A DNA stretch of 26,935 nt from a virus: positions 1-26,935 of the IMG/VR virus record IMGVR_UViG_3300030105_003601; one strand, 5' to 3'. Position 1 is the first letter of the stretch, and each line of letters starts with the position of its first letter. Position numbers and translations under genes: made by a program. The notes beneath the pieces are model-generated. The model ran no database searches. It had not been told where the DNA came from and was given only the letters and a program-made list of their open reading frames with translations. Shown here piece by piece: positions 7,598 to 14,941 of this stretch.

Positions 7598-7903
7598 TCA
7601 TTCCTCCAATTTCTTTTTATCGGCTTCAATGTCAAAGGCAACAGCGGCGAGAATAATGTCCGGATGGGTGGACTCGTTGTTCTTGCAGGCGGTGATGTAG
7701 TGAGCCATGATTCGCAACGACCTTGTGTCGGAAGACCAAATGAATCGTAGTGGGTTTTCGTTGAAAAAGTTCCACTTTGTTTCGACATATCTCATGTCGT
7801 TGTCGCCAGCGTAAAACAATTTACCGAACGACAAATAGTTCAATCGTTGTAGGTACTTCATTTCTTCTGTGATTTGCATAAGTGTAAGATATTGCATTTT
7901 CAT
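7598..7903 (-). CDS. Unknown protein, tandem paralogue B (about 101 aa)
   Basis: Paralogue of the 97-aa protein downstream, about half identical by eye. It has a short N-terminal helix (EEMKYLQRLNY), a tryptophan-containing centre (ETKWNFFNENPLRFIW) and the conserved ACKNNESTHPDIILAAVA near the C-terminus. The ATG at 7903 overlaps the upstream stop, but the ATG at 7897 is better spaced from GGGAGG. It ends LEE, with these codons forming the next ribosome-binding site. Function unknown. Confidence 0.7.
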   Translation of the reverse strand: MKMQYLTLMQITEEMKYLQRLNYLSFGKLFYAGDNDMRYVETKWNFFNENPLRFIWSSDTRSLRIMAHYITACKNNESTHPDIILAAVAFDIEADKKKLEE

Positions 7904-8082
7904 TCCTCCCAATAATAATAGAGTTCGGTTGCAGTCCGACAGTATTCGGGAAAGAACGCATTAACCATGTTAATGAAATACGCACAGTCCAACTCCGAAG
8001 GGAATGGGAACTTCTTTTCTGTCACACTGTCCATGACATACCATGTCTTCCGCTTAAGTTCTGTTGTTTTCACCATGTTCAT
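7900..8082 (-). CDS. Unknown small protein, about 60 aa
   Basis: Aromatic-rich small protein (CAYFINMVNAFFPEYC, ending YYYWEE). No motif recognised. Either the ATG at 8082 or the one at 8076 could be used; the latter is better spaced from the GGAGG in the upstream gene's last codons. It overlaps both neighbours. Confidence 0.55.
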   Translation of the reverse strand: MNMVKTTELKRKTWYVMDSVTEKKFPFPSELDCAYFINMVNAFFPEYCRTATELYYYWEE

Positions 8083-8492
8083 TCCTCCAAAAAGTCTGCG
8101 AGTACAATTCTCTTATTCCTTTTATCACCAGCGGTGACAGTCTTGGAAAGTTCGGATTGGTCCACAACTTCCCTTTCACTCCGAGGCATATAAGGCTTGG
8201 GTTGGGGCGTAGCCACGAGCAAGCGGAAGGCAGACGGGTATGCCTTGCGAGTCTTCCGTCCTTTGAGAGCGGGAAAGGTGACGAACCAACAACATTCGAC
8301 CTTGTTCCCTTCGACCCTGCGGACGGACTGTGCGATGTATTGGTAGGCTCCGGATGCGTTGTTGTGCTTCTGTACCTCGGTGATAACAAACCCTCCGGTC
8401 TTGGAGGGGATGGTGGTTCGTCCAGCCTGTGACGAGATTTCAGCAACAGTTAGTTTTTGCCCAACCTTAAATGGACTTCGCTTAACACTCAT
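8079..8492 (-). CDS. Unknown protein, 137 aa
   Basis: Basic, beta-rich protein: KTGGFVITEVQKHN, AYQYIAQSVRRVEGNKVECCWFV. It ends in a charged helix (RIVLADFLEE). No recognised family. ATG at 8492, coupled by overlap to the zinc-finger-like gene upstream. It is probably soluble; no membrane segment is seen. Confidence 0.6.
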   Translation of the reverse strand: MSVKRSPFKVGQKLTVAEISSQAGRTTIPSKTGGFVITEVQKHNNASGAYQYIAQSVRRVEGNKVECCWFVTFPALKGRKTRKAYPSAFRLLVATPQPKPYMPRSEREVVDQSELSKTVTAGDKRNKRIVLADFLEE

Positions 8493-8944
8493 TCCCTCAC
8501 CCCGAATTGGATGAGTCCTTCCAACGCACTGACCTTTTGCATTGAAGATTGCCTAAGAAGGTGAAGTCGTTGGGTGTCCAAGACATTCCGTGGTAGGCTA
8601 CGACCTGCTTGTGCGAAAATGGATTCTATTTCGGCTTTAGTCCTAAGTTCGTTTACCAACAATTGGGACAGCAGTCGAGTGTCACGAAGTTGCCAGTCGA
8701 GAGTGTGGCCTTGCGGACTCAAGGTCGCGGTATGTGGACCGAGGTTGAAATCGGCGACGATGGCGTCAATCCAATCCTTGACCCCTTCCCAGTCGATGAT
8801 TGGGTTGTACTGCGAAAGTTTGCGGTGGACGCAAGAAGGTTCACCGTATTCTGTGTGCATTTCATTGTAGCACTCGGAGCAAATGAATCGTCCGCCACCA
8901 TTGTTGTTTTGGCCGGAGTAGTGGTGTAGTGTGACATTGTTCAT
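8489..8944 (-). CDS. Zinc-finger-containing protein, 151 aa
   Basis: The N-terminus has CSEC at about 22-25 and a third cysteine with an adjacent histidine (SCVHR) near 38, a possible CCCH-type site, after a Gly/Asn linker (GQNNNGGGR). The rest is helical, with a long amphipathic region ending MQKVSALEGLIQF. Not recognised. The ATG at 8944 overlaps the upstream stop. Confidence 0.6.
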   Translation of the reverse strand: MNNVTLHHYSGQNNNGGGRFICSECYNEMHTEYGEPSCVHRKLSQYNPIIDWEGVKDWIDAIVADFNLGPHTATLSPQGHTLDWQLRDTRLLSQLLVNELRTKAEIESIFAQAGRSLPRNVLDTQRLHLLRQSSMQKVSALEGLIQFGVRE

Positions 8945-9171
8945 TTGAATTCCTCCTTTTGTTTGTATTGTGGGTGTTTAGCAGGCAGTCGGTGTTGGCG
9001 ACGGGTCATAAGGTTGCGAATCAAACCAGCGACATTCTTGGCCGCTGTGGTGAATCGTTTCTCGGTCACGGTATCGTTGACCATGGTGGCTTCGACTTCG
9101 TTCAATGGTATGTTTTCCAATACCTCTTTCAAAATCTCATATTCAACATGTGTCACTGTCTTAGCCTTCAT
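8941..9171 (-). CDS. Unknown helical protein, 76 aa; first gene after promoter P5
   Basis: Basic helical protein (MKAKTVTHVEYEILKEVLEN, then RFTTAAKNVAGLIRNLMTRR). The frame is open to an ATG at 9306, but the ATG at 9171 is chosen because promoter P5 (TATA at 9206-9213) lies within that extension and AGGCAG lies just upstream. The extension would also overlap the preceding gene. Function unknown; the basic helices could bind nucleic acid. Confidence 0.6.
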   Translation of the reverse strand: MKAKTVTHVEYEILKEVLENIPLNEVEATMVNDTVTEKRFTTAAKNVAGLIRNLMTRRQHRLPAKHPQYKQKEEFK

Positions 9172-9205
9172 CTCTTCTGCCTCTAAATATACATACACGC
9201 CGAGC

Positions 9206-9233
9206 CTTATAAAGGTTTCGGTGGTGCGACTAT
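9206..9233 (-). promoter_or_regulatory. Promoter P5: ATAGTCGC - 12 nt - TTTATAAG
   Basis: The minus strand reads ATAGTCGC, then ACCACCGAAACC, then TTTATAAG. This is the same arrangement and exact 12-nt spacing as at 17.6, 20.8, 23.1, 25.9 and (plus strand) 26.85 kb. The TATA box lies about 35-42 nt upstream of the ATG at 9171. The upstream gene's TAG stop is the ATAG of the element. Confidence 0.75.
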
Positions 9234-9634
9234 CGAGGTATGCGAGTACAGTGAAGACATTCTTCACAATCGGGTGGGAAGATACGAGTTCGTCCGCATG
9301 ATTCACATTTGCGAGATTTCGCCCTTTCCTTTGGGGTCATTGTCGAAGGTTCACGAATGTAAATAATATCCGCCTTCGATAAAACTACTTCCCTATCCAA
9401 GTCGTAAAGAGAATGGAGGGATTTGTTGCCGACGAGATTCTCAACCTTACGCTTGCCGACGGTGATAACGGAATGGGATTTACACAACAACGCAGACAAG
9501 GAGTGTGGTGAGGGTATTCTTTTAATCCCTTTTTTATCTCCGAGTTCCACCGCCATATCCTCCTTCGTCATTGGTCCGTTGTCCCAAAGAAGGTCGAGTA
9601 TGGTTCGCCGAATCCGACGATTGGTTGCGCTCAT
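9230..9634 (-). CDS. Winged-helix protein with C-terminal zinc ribbon, 134 aa
   Basis: Residues 8-60 look like a winged-helix domain: RRTILDLLWDNGPMTKEDMAVELGD, a linker, then a possible recognition helix (HSLSALLCKSHSVITVGKRK). The C-terminus has CESCGR and CEECLHC (about 111-128), a four-cysteine ribbon. The likely role is a sequence-specific transcription regulator; it is a candidate for binding the ATAGTCGC promoter element, by inference only. Start ATG at 9634. A weak TATA-like CCTTTAAG lies about 45 nt upstream. Confidence 0.68.
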   Translation of the reverse strand: MSATNRRIRRTILDLLWDNGPMTKEDMAVELGDKKGIKRIPSPHSLSALLCKSHSVITVGKRKVENLVGNKSLHSLYDLDREVVLSKADIIYIREPSTMTPKERAKSRKCESCGRTRIFPPDCEECLHCTRIPR

Positions 9635-9676
9635 AATGTTGCCACAACTCCGACCCTTTTAGATTTGTCCTAACAC

Positions 9677-9895
9677 TTAAAGGTCATACCACATCAGCGC
9701 ATCCATCGTGACTGCGGCCTGTGTCGCTTCCTGTGTTGCATCGGCAGGGTGATACTCTTCAAGGTATTCTTGGTCTTGAACCACTTCCTTTGCGTGTACC
9801 ACCGCTCGCAGTTCCAAATTTTCGCAGTACACAGTGCATGAATACCAAAAACCTACAAATAGTATAGTGACAAAAATCATATCCCAATCAATCAT
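9677..9895 (-). CDS. Small single-pass membrane protein, about 72 aa
   Basis: Residues about 6-22 (MIFVTILFVGFWYSCTVY) form one hydrophobic transmembrane helix after a short acidic N-terminus; the remainder is acidic and soluble (EVVQDQEYLEEYHPADA). This is the only clear membrane segment I see in the window. Starts at 9904 (GTG), 9898 or 9895 (ATG) are possible; 9895 fits the overlap with the upstream TGA and the GGTGG site. Function unknown. Confidence 0.6.
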   Translation of the reverse strand: MIDWDMIFVTILFVGFWYSCTVYCENLELRAVVHAKEVVQDQEYLEEYHPADATQEATQAAVTMDALMWYDL

Positions 9896-10563
9896 CATAT
9901 CCACCGCAAAATGCTCTCTTGTGTTTTCTTGACGCCCACTGGCAGTTCTTTAGACTTGACTCTCAACTCGTTGCGTACCTCAACATCGAGAGAGATAATT
10001 TCACGCCAATACAAATCACTTGAACGGAACCCATCGGGAGGGGATTCGGCCTTCTTGCTCTTGCTGGGCCATTCCCAGCGAGCCTTAGATGGCTTCAACC
10101 CGTACACGAGTACGGCTTCGGAATACATTGCGGGGAGGGTGAACTTGGTTAGCGACAAAAGTCTCCACAGTTCTATTTCCTCAACTTTATTCTTGCGAAG
10201 GAATGACAATGCGAGAGGGATTGGTAGGTTAGATTGGATTCGTTTGAAGACTCTTGTGCGGTCGTCCCACCGGAACAACATCTCAATCTCTTGCTTGAAC
10301 CCACCACCTATTTTCAGTGACTTGTCTATTATTATTTGTTCCTTAATATCTTTCGATAATTTAGGAATTTTATCAACAACAAAAACCATGCGGTAAGAAA
10401 CAACTTCGACCCACCTCTTAATTTCTTTTTCGGTTATCTTAATACCATGCACGATGTAGGTTGTGTCGGGTGCTACGGGAGGGAATTTGATACCACGACT
10501 TTCGACGACAACTCCGGTTCGGTACGCCCGTTCATCACTCGTTAAGATAATTATTCCCTGCAT
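9895..10563 (-). CDS. Unknown protein, 222 aa
   Basis: Not recognised. The N-terminal third has Rossmann-like strands (QGIIILTSDERAYRT, then VSYRMVFVVDKIPKLSKDI). The middle is helical and Arg/Lys-rich (FRWDDRTRVFKRIQSNL, ALSFLRKNKVEEIELWRLL), somewhat like clamp-loader accessory subunits, but no motif proves this. The ATG at 10563 lies inside the 3' end of the upstream gene after GGTGGTGA. The first part is more AT-rich than its neighbours. A replication accessory role is speculative. Confidence 0.55.
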   Translation of the reverse strand: MQGIIILTSDERAYRTGVVVESRGIKFPPVAPDTTYIVHGIKITEKEIKRWVEVVSYRMVFVVDKIPKLSKDIKEQIIIDKSLKIGGGFKQEIEMLFRWDDRTRVFKRIQSNLPIPLALSFLRKNKVEEIELWRLLSLTKFTLPAMYSEAVLVYGLKPSKARWEWPSKSKKAESPPDGFRSSDLYWREIISLDVEVRNELRVKSKELPVGVKKTQESILRWI

Positions 10564-10816
10564 AGTCACCACCGAAAGGATTGTGTTCAAGAATGAACTG
10601 TCGTATTCGTGGGTATTGGTCAGTAGTGATATTCCAAACCCGCTTGACTTCGTGTGGTTGTATTTTGTATTCACCGAACCACCAAACCAAACCGCTCTCT
10701 TCGATGAGGCACACCAAACCATGTTCCTTCATAGCATCAAACAATTGGGGGTATTCTGTTTTCATAATCCGACGAGCGAATAGACTTCGCCGTGACCCAT
10801 TTCTCCATTCCGGCAT
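10535..10816 (-). CDS. Unknown protein, 93 aa
   Basis: Basic N-terminus (EWRNGSRRSLFARR), then a small alpha/beta domain with LVWWFGEYKIQ. No family recognised. The ATG at 10816 is 7 nt after a GGGAGG made by the last codons of the upstream gene (DWED). It overlaps the following gene by 29 bases. Confidence 0.6.
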   Translation of the reverse strand: MPEWRNGSRRSLFARRIMKTEYPQLFDAMKEHGLVCLIEESGLVWWFGEYKIQPHEVKRVWNITTDQYPRIRQFILEHNPFGGDYAGNNYLNE

Positions 10817-10818
10817 AT

Positions 10819-11433
10819 TCAGTCCTCCCAATCAACATCAACAGTATTCGATGGTGGCTTTAGTGCCGCCACTTTCAATTCAATCATGTCCAAGAGTTTC
10901 GGTTCATCACGAAGCGTATTCACAAGAACACCCATGACCCCATCCATTTGCTTTTGCGCTAACAATAGTTGTGAGTCAACACCAATCTCCTTCTTGAGCA
11001 TACCGACAAGTCGTAGGGAAGTGTTGGCTTGGGCGACGAGTTTGGATGCGTCAGTGACCCATTCCGATGTGATTCCTCCGGTACTGTCTTTCACGGCTTC
11101 CAACTCATCGAGCCACCCCAAGAGGCGACCCACAATATCCTGTGCCGCATCGAGGGTGTTAATGCTTTCGTATCGCATATCTTCGATGTGCTTGGCTTGT
11201 TCGGGGTCGTAGTTGATATGATGCTCCATGTGAGCCATGACCGTCCCAACCGTCCACGAGTATTTCTCTTCAAGGTAGGCGGTGCTGATTTCATCCTTGT
11301 GGATGGAGACTTCCAATTCCTTGCGATTGCTGATACCACACATGGGGCACAAGGGCGTATCGAGAACCCATCGTAGGGTTTCTATGTTCAAGGCGTTTCC
11401 TTCGCTGGCAAGCCGCTGTTCAATTTCACTCAT
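10819..11433 (-). CDS. Terminase-small-subunit-like DNA-binding protein, about 204 aa
   Basis: A zinc-like pair CPMC near residues 29-32 is followed by NRKELEVSIHKDEIS, then a helix-turn-helix-like EKYSWTVGTVMAHMEHHI. This arrangement (short Cys motif, 'RkelE..i', HTH ending in H..HH) is common in phage small terminase and related packaging proteins. The C-terminal half is a long helix bundle (LRLVGMLKKEIG, LLLAQKQMDGVMGVLV) and an acidic end. It may recognise packaging sites, but no large terminase is in the window, so a general DNA-binding role is equally possible. ATG at 11433 or 11442; it overlaps the end of the MCM-like gene. Confidence 0.45.
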   Translation of the reverse strand: MSEIEQRLASEGNALNIETLRWVLDTPLCPMCGISNRKELEVSIHKDEISTAYLEEKYSWTVGTVMAHMEHHINYDPEQAKHIEDMRYESINTLDAAQDIVGRLLGWLDELEAVKDSTGGITSEWVTDASKLVAQANTSLRLVGMLKKEIGVDSQLLLAQKQMDGVMGVLVNTLRDEPKLLDMIELKVAALKPPSNTVDVDWED

Positions 11434-12766
11434 CGTTCTCATCGTCTTCCACCCCCCACTTCTGTGCGATTTGTGCTGGGTCGGTCATGGTACCGATTCG
11501 ACACATGACACCCTTGCGACCTCGCCCCTTAGTCTTGGGGGTATATTCACAGTACCATGGTTGACTGACGAGGTTGTCGTCAATCCATCTCTTAGCCGCT
11601 GTGTAGTCACCGCCGGTGATGATGCGAGCAATCTCTTTGAGCAATGTGGACTTGGTTATGTCTTGCATCCAAAACGCATCCTTGATGAGGCGAGCATCGG
11701 ACTCCATGACGGAGCGACGCATAACGAGAGCGCACTCAAGAATGTTAAGTAGTTTTGGGTCAAGAGTTATCTCAAGAACTTTATTCCCCACCCATTCATC
11801 ACACATCATCGCATATCCGATTGCGATGCGTCGGAACAAGTCGGACTCGTAAGAACGAATGTCCGGACGGTTGAGCCAGTCACCCAAGTCTTCGGCGAAG
11901 TGTACACCACTCGGAGGGTCGAAGATTGCGTCGAGCATCCGTGTGTTAATCCAATTGCGAATGTGGATGACTTCTTCGGCAAGAATAGCACGGTCTTCAC
12001 GGGTCATGTTGACTTGCTTGTGTTGGGCGATTTTGTACGCCGCCTCTTTTTCTGCGTTCATGTCAATGTCGATGATAAAGAGCCGTCGGTCAAGACCGGA
12101 CTCCATTTCGAGACGAGATGGCTGAGTACCACCCCACATAGTATAGCGAGTATTGTACTGAACCCTACCACTTCTCATTGCCTTCTCAACTCGTCCGTTG
12201 TCGAGGGAAGTGAGCAACTGATTCTTCATGTCAACACTGTGGTCTTTCTTGTTTGCGTCGGTGAGACTGGATGATTCTTCAAAGCCGAGGAAGCCTCCGC
12301 ACATATCACGAGCGAGTGGACGACCTACGATGTTGCCATCTTCATCGACGGAGCCGAACATACCGGCCTCGGTGACGGAGTTTGGACCAAGCATTGTACG
12401 GAAGCCGGACCCATCTTCAAATGCGGTTGGTGTGTACAGGAGTCCGGTACCTTCTGCGAGGAACATATTGATGAGCATACTTTTACCGGAACCCTTCTCA
12501 CCACGCATCAAGATGTGAACCCGTGTGTCGGCGAGTTGTGACATTGGTGTGTAAATTGGTGCGAAGTCGTGTCGCAGTGGGCAAGCAGGTATGTTGAAGT
12601 CTGCGTTGTGCAACGGGTCGAAGTCGCACCGGCTACACTTGTTGATTGCGTTAAAGATGTGCGCCCCAATCGAGGTGACGAAGATAGGTATTTTATCTTC
12701 CACATCGACATAGTAGTTCGCCTTTGCGAAGTTTAGTATTCGGTCAATAATACGAGTCAAACCCAT
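11426..12766 (-). CDS. mcm-like: MCM-like AAA+ ATPase (probable replicative helicase) with shortened N-terminus
   Basis: The 446 residues align in order with the MCM AAA+ core. VHILMRGEKGSGKSML (83-98, Walker A) corresponds to MCM 'IHILLVGDPGTAKS'. GGFLGFEES (157-165) is Walker B with Glu replacing the usual Asp. GRVEKAMRSGRVQYNTRYTM (191-210) corresponds to the 'TISIAKAGI..TLNAR' hairpin. GGTQPSR is sensor 1 with Gln for Asn. GLDRRLFIIDID carries the arginine finger (MCM 'LLSRFDLIF'). A winged-helix-like end follows (TKSTLLKEIARII). The N-terminal domain is reduced to about 80 residues, with CSRC and ACPLRH as a possible zinc remnant. Cellular MCMs are 600-700 residues. ATG at 12766; a TTG at 12760 is better spaced from the GGGGG site. 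A non-helicase AAA+ role cannot be excluded. Confidence 0.7.
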   Translation of the reverse strand: MGLTRIIDRILNFAKANYYVDVEDKIPIFVTSIGAHIFNAINKCSRCDFDPLHNADFNIPACPLRHDFAPIYTPMSQLADTRVHILMRGEKGSGKSMLINMFLAEGTGLLYTPTAFEDGSGFRTMLGPNSVTEAGMFGSVDEDGNIVGRPLARDMCGGFLGFEESSSLTDANKKDHSVDMKNQLLTSLDNGRVEKAMRSGRVQYNTRYTMWGGTQPSRLEMESGLDRRLFIIDIDMNAEKEAAYKIAQHKQVNMTREDRAILAEEVIHIRNWINTRMLDAIFDPPSGVHFAEDLGDWLNRPDIRSYESDLFRRIAIGYAMMCDEWVGNKVLEITLDPKLLNILECALVMRRSVMESDARLIKDAFWMQDITKSTLLKEIARIITGGDYTAAKRWIDDNLVSQPWYCEYTPKTKGRGRKGVMCRIGTMTDPAQIAQKWGVEDDENDE

Positions 12767-13491
12767 TCCCCCATGGTCGAGTCTTCATCGAACGCTTGTT
12801 CGGAAAGTTGGTCTTCAAGGGCTTTGAGTGTTTGAATGGTGTTGTCCATCTTGTCGGTATCGAACGGGAAGTTGTGGTACACAAAATGTGCGACGACCAT
12901 ACCGAGTGCTTGTGGGTCGATGAACAGACCTTCGTCTTGTGTGATGCACATAACCTCGGACTTCATACCCATGAGTTCAGCGAAGTGCGTGTACGACCAA
13001 GCAGGCAAAGCAAGGTACATCTCATCGCCTTCGGGGAGTTGGTTGCTTACGAGCAACTGCTGTTGTTTTTCATTGTCCAAGATGTTCATGCTTGTTATGA
13101 ATGTCACACTCTCACAGGTTCGCTGTTTAAGGAACAAGAGAAGGTCACGCATAATCGGGTAGGAGTTTTTCCACAAGTCCGGATTGGGTTCGCCTCTTCC
13201 ATCACTGTGGGGGTACCAATTAGTTATTGCGATAAAGATAGTATCGTCTTTGACAGCGGTCATTCTCCAAGAAGGGGAGTTGGTGTTAGGAATACGATTG
13301 AAGGACTCAACATTGAGGTAGCGGGATAGAATGTCTGCCATGTGCGTACCGTTGGCTTCGATGGACTTGCCGACGATGAGTGGGATGAAACCGAACTCGC
13401 CTTCGACATAAAAGTACACATTCTTGAATTGCTTTGATGGGAATGTATCTTTGAAGAACAGGTCAACCGAGCCGTGTTGAAGGTGAGGCAT
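12757..13491 (-). CDS. PAC2-like protein (proteasome-assembly-chaperone fold), putative
   Basis: The 244-residue layout resembles archaeal PAC2 family proteins: a strand-helix start (YVEGEFGFIPLIVGKSIEANG), a helix before a strand (LLLFLKQRTCESVTFITSM), and near the C-terminus FIDPQALGMVVAHFVYHNFPFDTDKM followed by TIQTLKALEDQLSEQ. This mirrors the PAC2 ending 'pDp.aA..ll..l..llgi.vd...L...a..ie..l..l'. In archaea such proteins are linked to proteasome assembly. It overlaps both the MCM-like gene and a winged-helix gene. ATG at 13491 after GAGGTG. The call rests on pattern only. Confidence 0.42.
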   Translation of the reverse strand: MPHLQHGSVDLFFKDTFPSKQFKNVYFYVEGEFGFIPLIVGKSIEANGTHMADILSRYLNVESFNRIPNTNSPSWRMTAVKDDTIFIAITNWYPHSDGRGEPNPDLWKNSYPIMRDLLLFLKQRTCESVTFITSMNILDNEKQQQLLVSNQLPEGDEMYLALPAWSYTHFAELMGMKSEVMCITQDEGLFIDPQALGMVVAHFVYHNFPFDTDKMDNTIQTLKALEDQLSEQAFDEDSTMGEWV

Positions 13492-13904
13492 CACTGTTCA
13501 CCTCGTAGGACTTCGCAGGCCGCTCTAATGAAGGCTGGTTGCCTCTTGTAGGTCCGCATTGGGTGTGCGGTAGGGTCAAGGTAAGGCGCACAAATGTCTT
13601 CGATTTTACGGGCCTCTAAGACGCATACAAAGTGTGTGTTGGGGATGCCCATTTGTTGAAGTTCTCGTGCGGCGACTTTGGTCGGGTACATCTGTTCGGT
13701 CTTGGTATTCATCCAACCGACCCGACGGAACAACCCACACTTGATGAGAGTTTGAGTCATCTGTGCTTGGGAGTACACGGCGTTGGGTCCATACACACCG
13801 AGAAGGTGTTGGTGGATAATGTCGCTTCTCATAGCGTCACCGTGGTTGTCCATGAATGTCCATACTCTCTCAAGGAGTCTGCTGTTGGTTCTATTGGTGC
13901 CCAT
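13491..13904 (-). CDS. Winged-helix-like DNA-binding protein, 137 aa
   Basis: The N-terminal 70 residues fit a winged helix (LLERVWTFMDNHGDAMRSDIIHQHL, then SQAQMTQTLIKCGLFRRVG). A helical C-terminus ends in RQPAFIRAACEVLRG. It is the first gene of the block containing the PAC2-like and MCM-like genes. Start ATG at 13904, about 30 nt after a TATA-like element. Likely a regulator or replication-initiation helper; not otherwise recognised. Confidence 0.6.
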   Translation of the reverse strand: MGTNRTNSRLLERVWTFMDNHGDAMRSDIIHQHLLGVYGPNAVYSQAQMTQTLIKCGLFRRVGWMNTKTEQMYPTKVAARELQQMGIPNTHFVCVLEARKIEDICAPYLDPTAHPMRTYKRQPAFIRAACEVLRGEQ

Positions 13905-13926
13905 ATCTTGAGGTAGCGTTGTAGGG

Positions 13927-13936
13927 CTATAAAGGA
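13927..13936 (-). promoter_or_regulatory. TATA-like promoter of the MCM block
   Basis: The minus strand reads TTCCTTTATAGCCC about 25-32 nt before the ATG at 13904. The ATAGTCGC element is absent, but CGCAGTACATCG (13976-13987, minus strand) lies about 45 nt further upstream; the same 12-mer occurs in the repeat hub at 26455. Confidence 0.5.
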
Positions 13937-14116
13937 ATTGATTATGTTGTTTCGGGATTCGCAGAATTAAATAAACGATGTACTGCGCCCCAATGTTTTA
14001 ATTCTTTTTTTGTTTCATAGGTGTTTAAGAAAAAGTAGTAGTTAAGATAAGAGAGAGCCTATCAAACCTCTATGAATAAATGAAAGAATTAGGAAACAAC
14101 CTCTCAGTGTAGCGTT
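13937..14116. other. AT-rich intergenic stretch
   Basis: About 180 bases of low-complexity AT-rich DNA between the 3' end of the 274-aa gene and the MCM-block promoter. The minus strand contains a T-rich run (CTACTACTTTTTCTTAAAC) that could end transcription of the block upstream. No gene, tRNA or strong hairpin is seen. Confidence 0.5.
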
Positions 14117-14941
14117 TTATTCTTTCTGTGAGTCGCTTAAAGAGGAAAAACAATTTAGAGTTTGAAACCTTCGCAACTCCAAATCATCTCGTTCTGTGAA
14201 CCTCATTCCGTTAGGGAGAGATTTCATTGTGGGAAAAATAACATTTTGCCTGCTGATTGCGGAAAGATTTTTGAGCCTTTCCCCGATATTTTTACTGACT
14301 TTACTCATGTTGGAAACCGGAAATACTTCATGTCTTTTTGGTCGGAATCCGGAGCCGTTTTTTTCTATCACGGAAAAAACAATATGATTTCCCCCTATAC
14401 TATCGGTGACAACCACTTTAAAATCTTCTTCTCCCTCTAAAGTTATGACTAATGAGGGTATTGTTTTTGTTTTCGTTCTCGTGCGTATTGTTAGCGGAAT
14501 ACTGTACGAATTTTTGTGTTCCGCTTCAAGTAGTAGTAAATTAGGGGTGACTTCTGTTTCCGAAGCCGAAGGAGAAACACTTAGCACAAAAATACCTTTA
14601 GTCGTTATCTCGTTTTGGTCTTCACCTTCACCATTTCGTATTTGCATTCGGAGATAAGGCCAAGCGTCGGAGTCACTTAGCAACCCTTGTGTAGTTCTGT
14701 GTCCGATGATAGCCTGTTTCAAGTCATTATTTACCGGATTTCGGGGGAGGGGGTTGTTGGGATGAAGTGAATCCAACAGTGACCACAACGCTCTCTTGCC
14801 GTGCAGTAGGACTTCTCCCGATGGCGTTGAGATACCTAAGTAAGGCTGGAACACTCGGTTCTTTCCTTTCTTAGAATAAGGATAATAGAAAGTGACTTTC
14901 AAATCACTTGTTCGACAGAATAACCAATTTCCAATAATCAA
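14117..14941 (-). CDS. Unknown AT-rich gene, 274 aa, probable recent acquisition
   Basis: Not recognised. N-terminus IIGNWLFCRTSDLKVTFYYPYSKKG, mixed alpha/beta middle, Ser/Lys-rich end. There are no cysteine pairs, unlike most neighbours. Base composition is visibly richer in A+T, with different codon choice from surrounding genes, and it is the last gene before a non-coding gap, as for a late-added 'moron'. The start is proposed as TTG at 14941: it overlaps the upstream TGA (TTGA) and AAGGTG lies 8-9 nt upstream. A TTG at 14977 is the alternative. Confidence 0.6.
   Translation of the reverse strand: MIIGNWLFCRTSDLKVTFYYPYSKKGKNRVFQPYLGISTPSGEVLLHGKRALWSLLDSLHPNNPLPRNPVNNDLKQAIIGHRTTQGLLSDSDAWPYLRMQIRNGEGEDQNEITTKGIFVLSVSPSASETEVTPNLLLLEAEHKNSYSIPLTIRTRTKTKTIPSLVITLEGEEDFKVVVTDSIGGNHIVFSVIEKNGSGFRPKRHEVFPVSNMSKVSKNIGERLKNLSAISRQNVIFPTMKSLPNGMRFTERDDLELRRFQTLNCFSSLSDSQKE

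Noticed and set aside
10561-10580. Plus-strand ATAGTCACCACCGAAAGG inside a gene, very like the promoter element and spacer
   Set aside because: It lacks the two-base GC of ATAGTCGC and has no TATA box behind it; it is in coding sequence and points away from any plus-strand gene.
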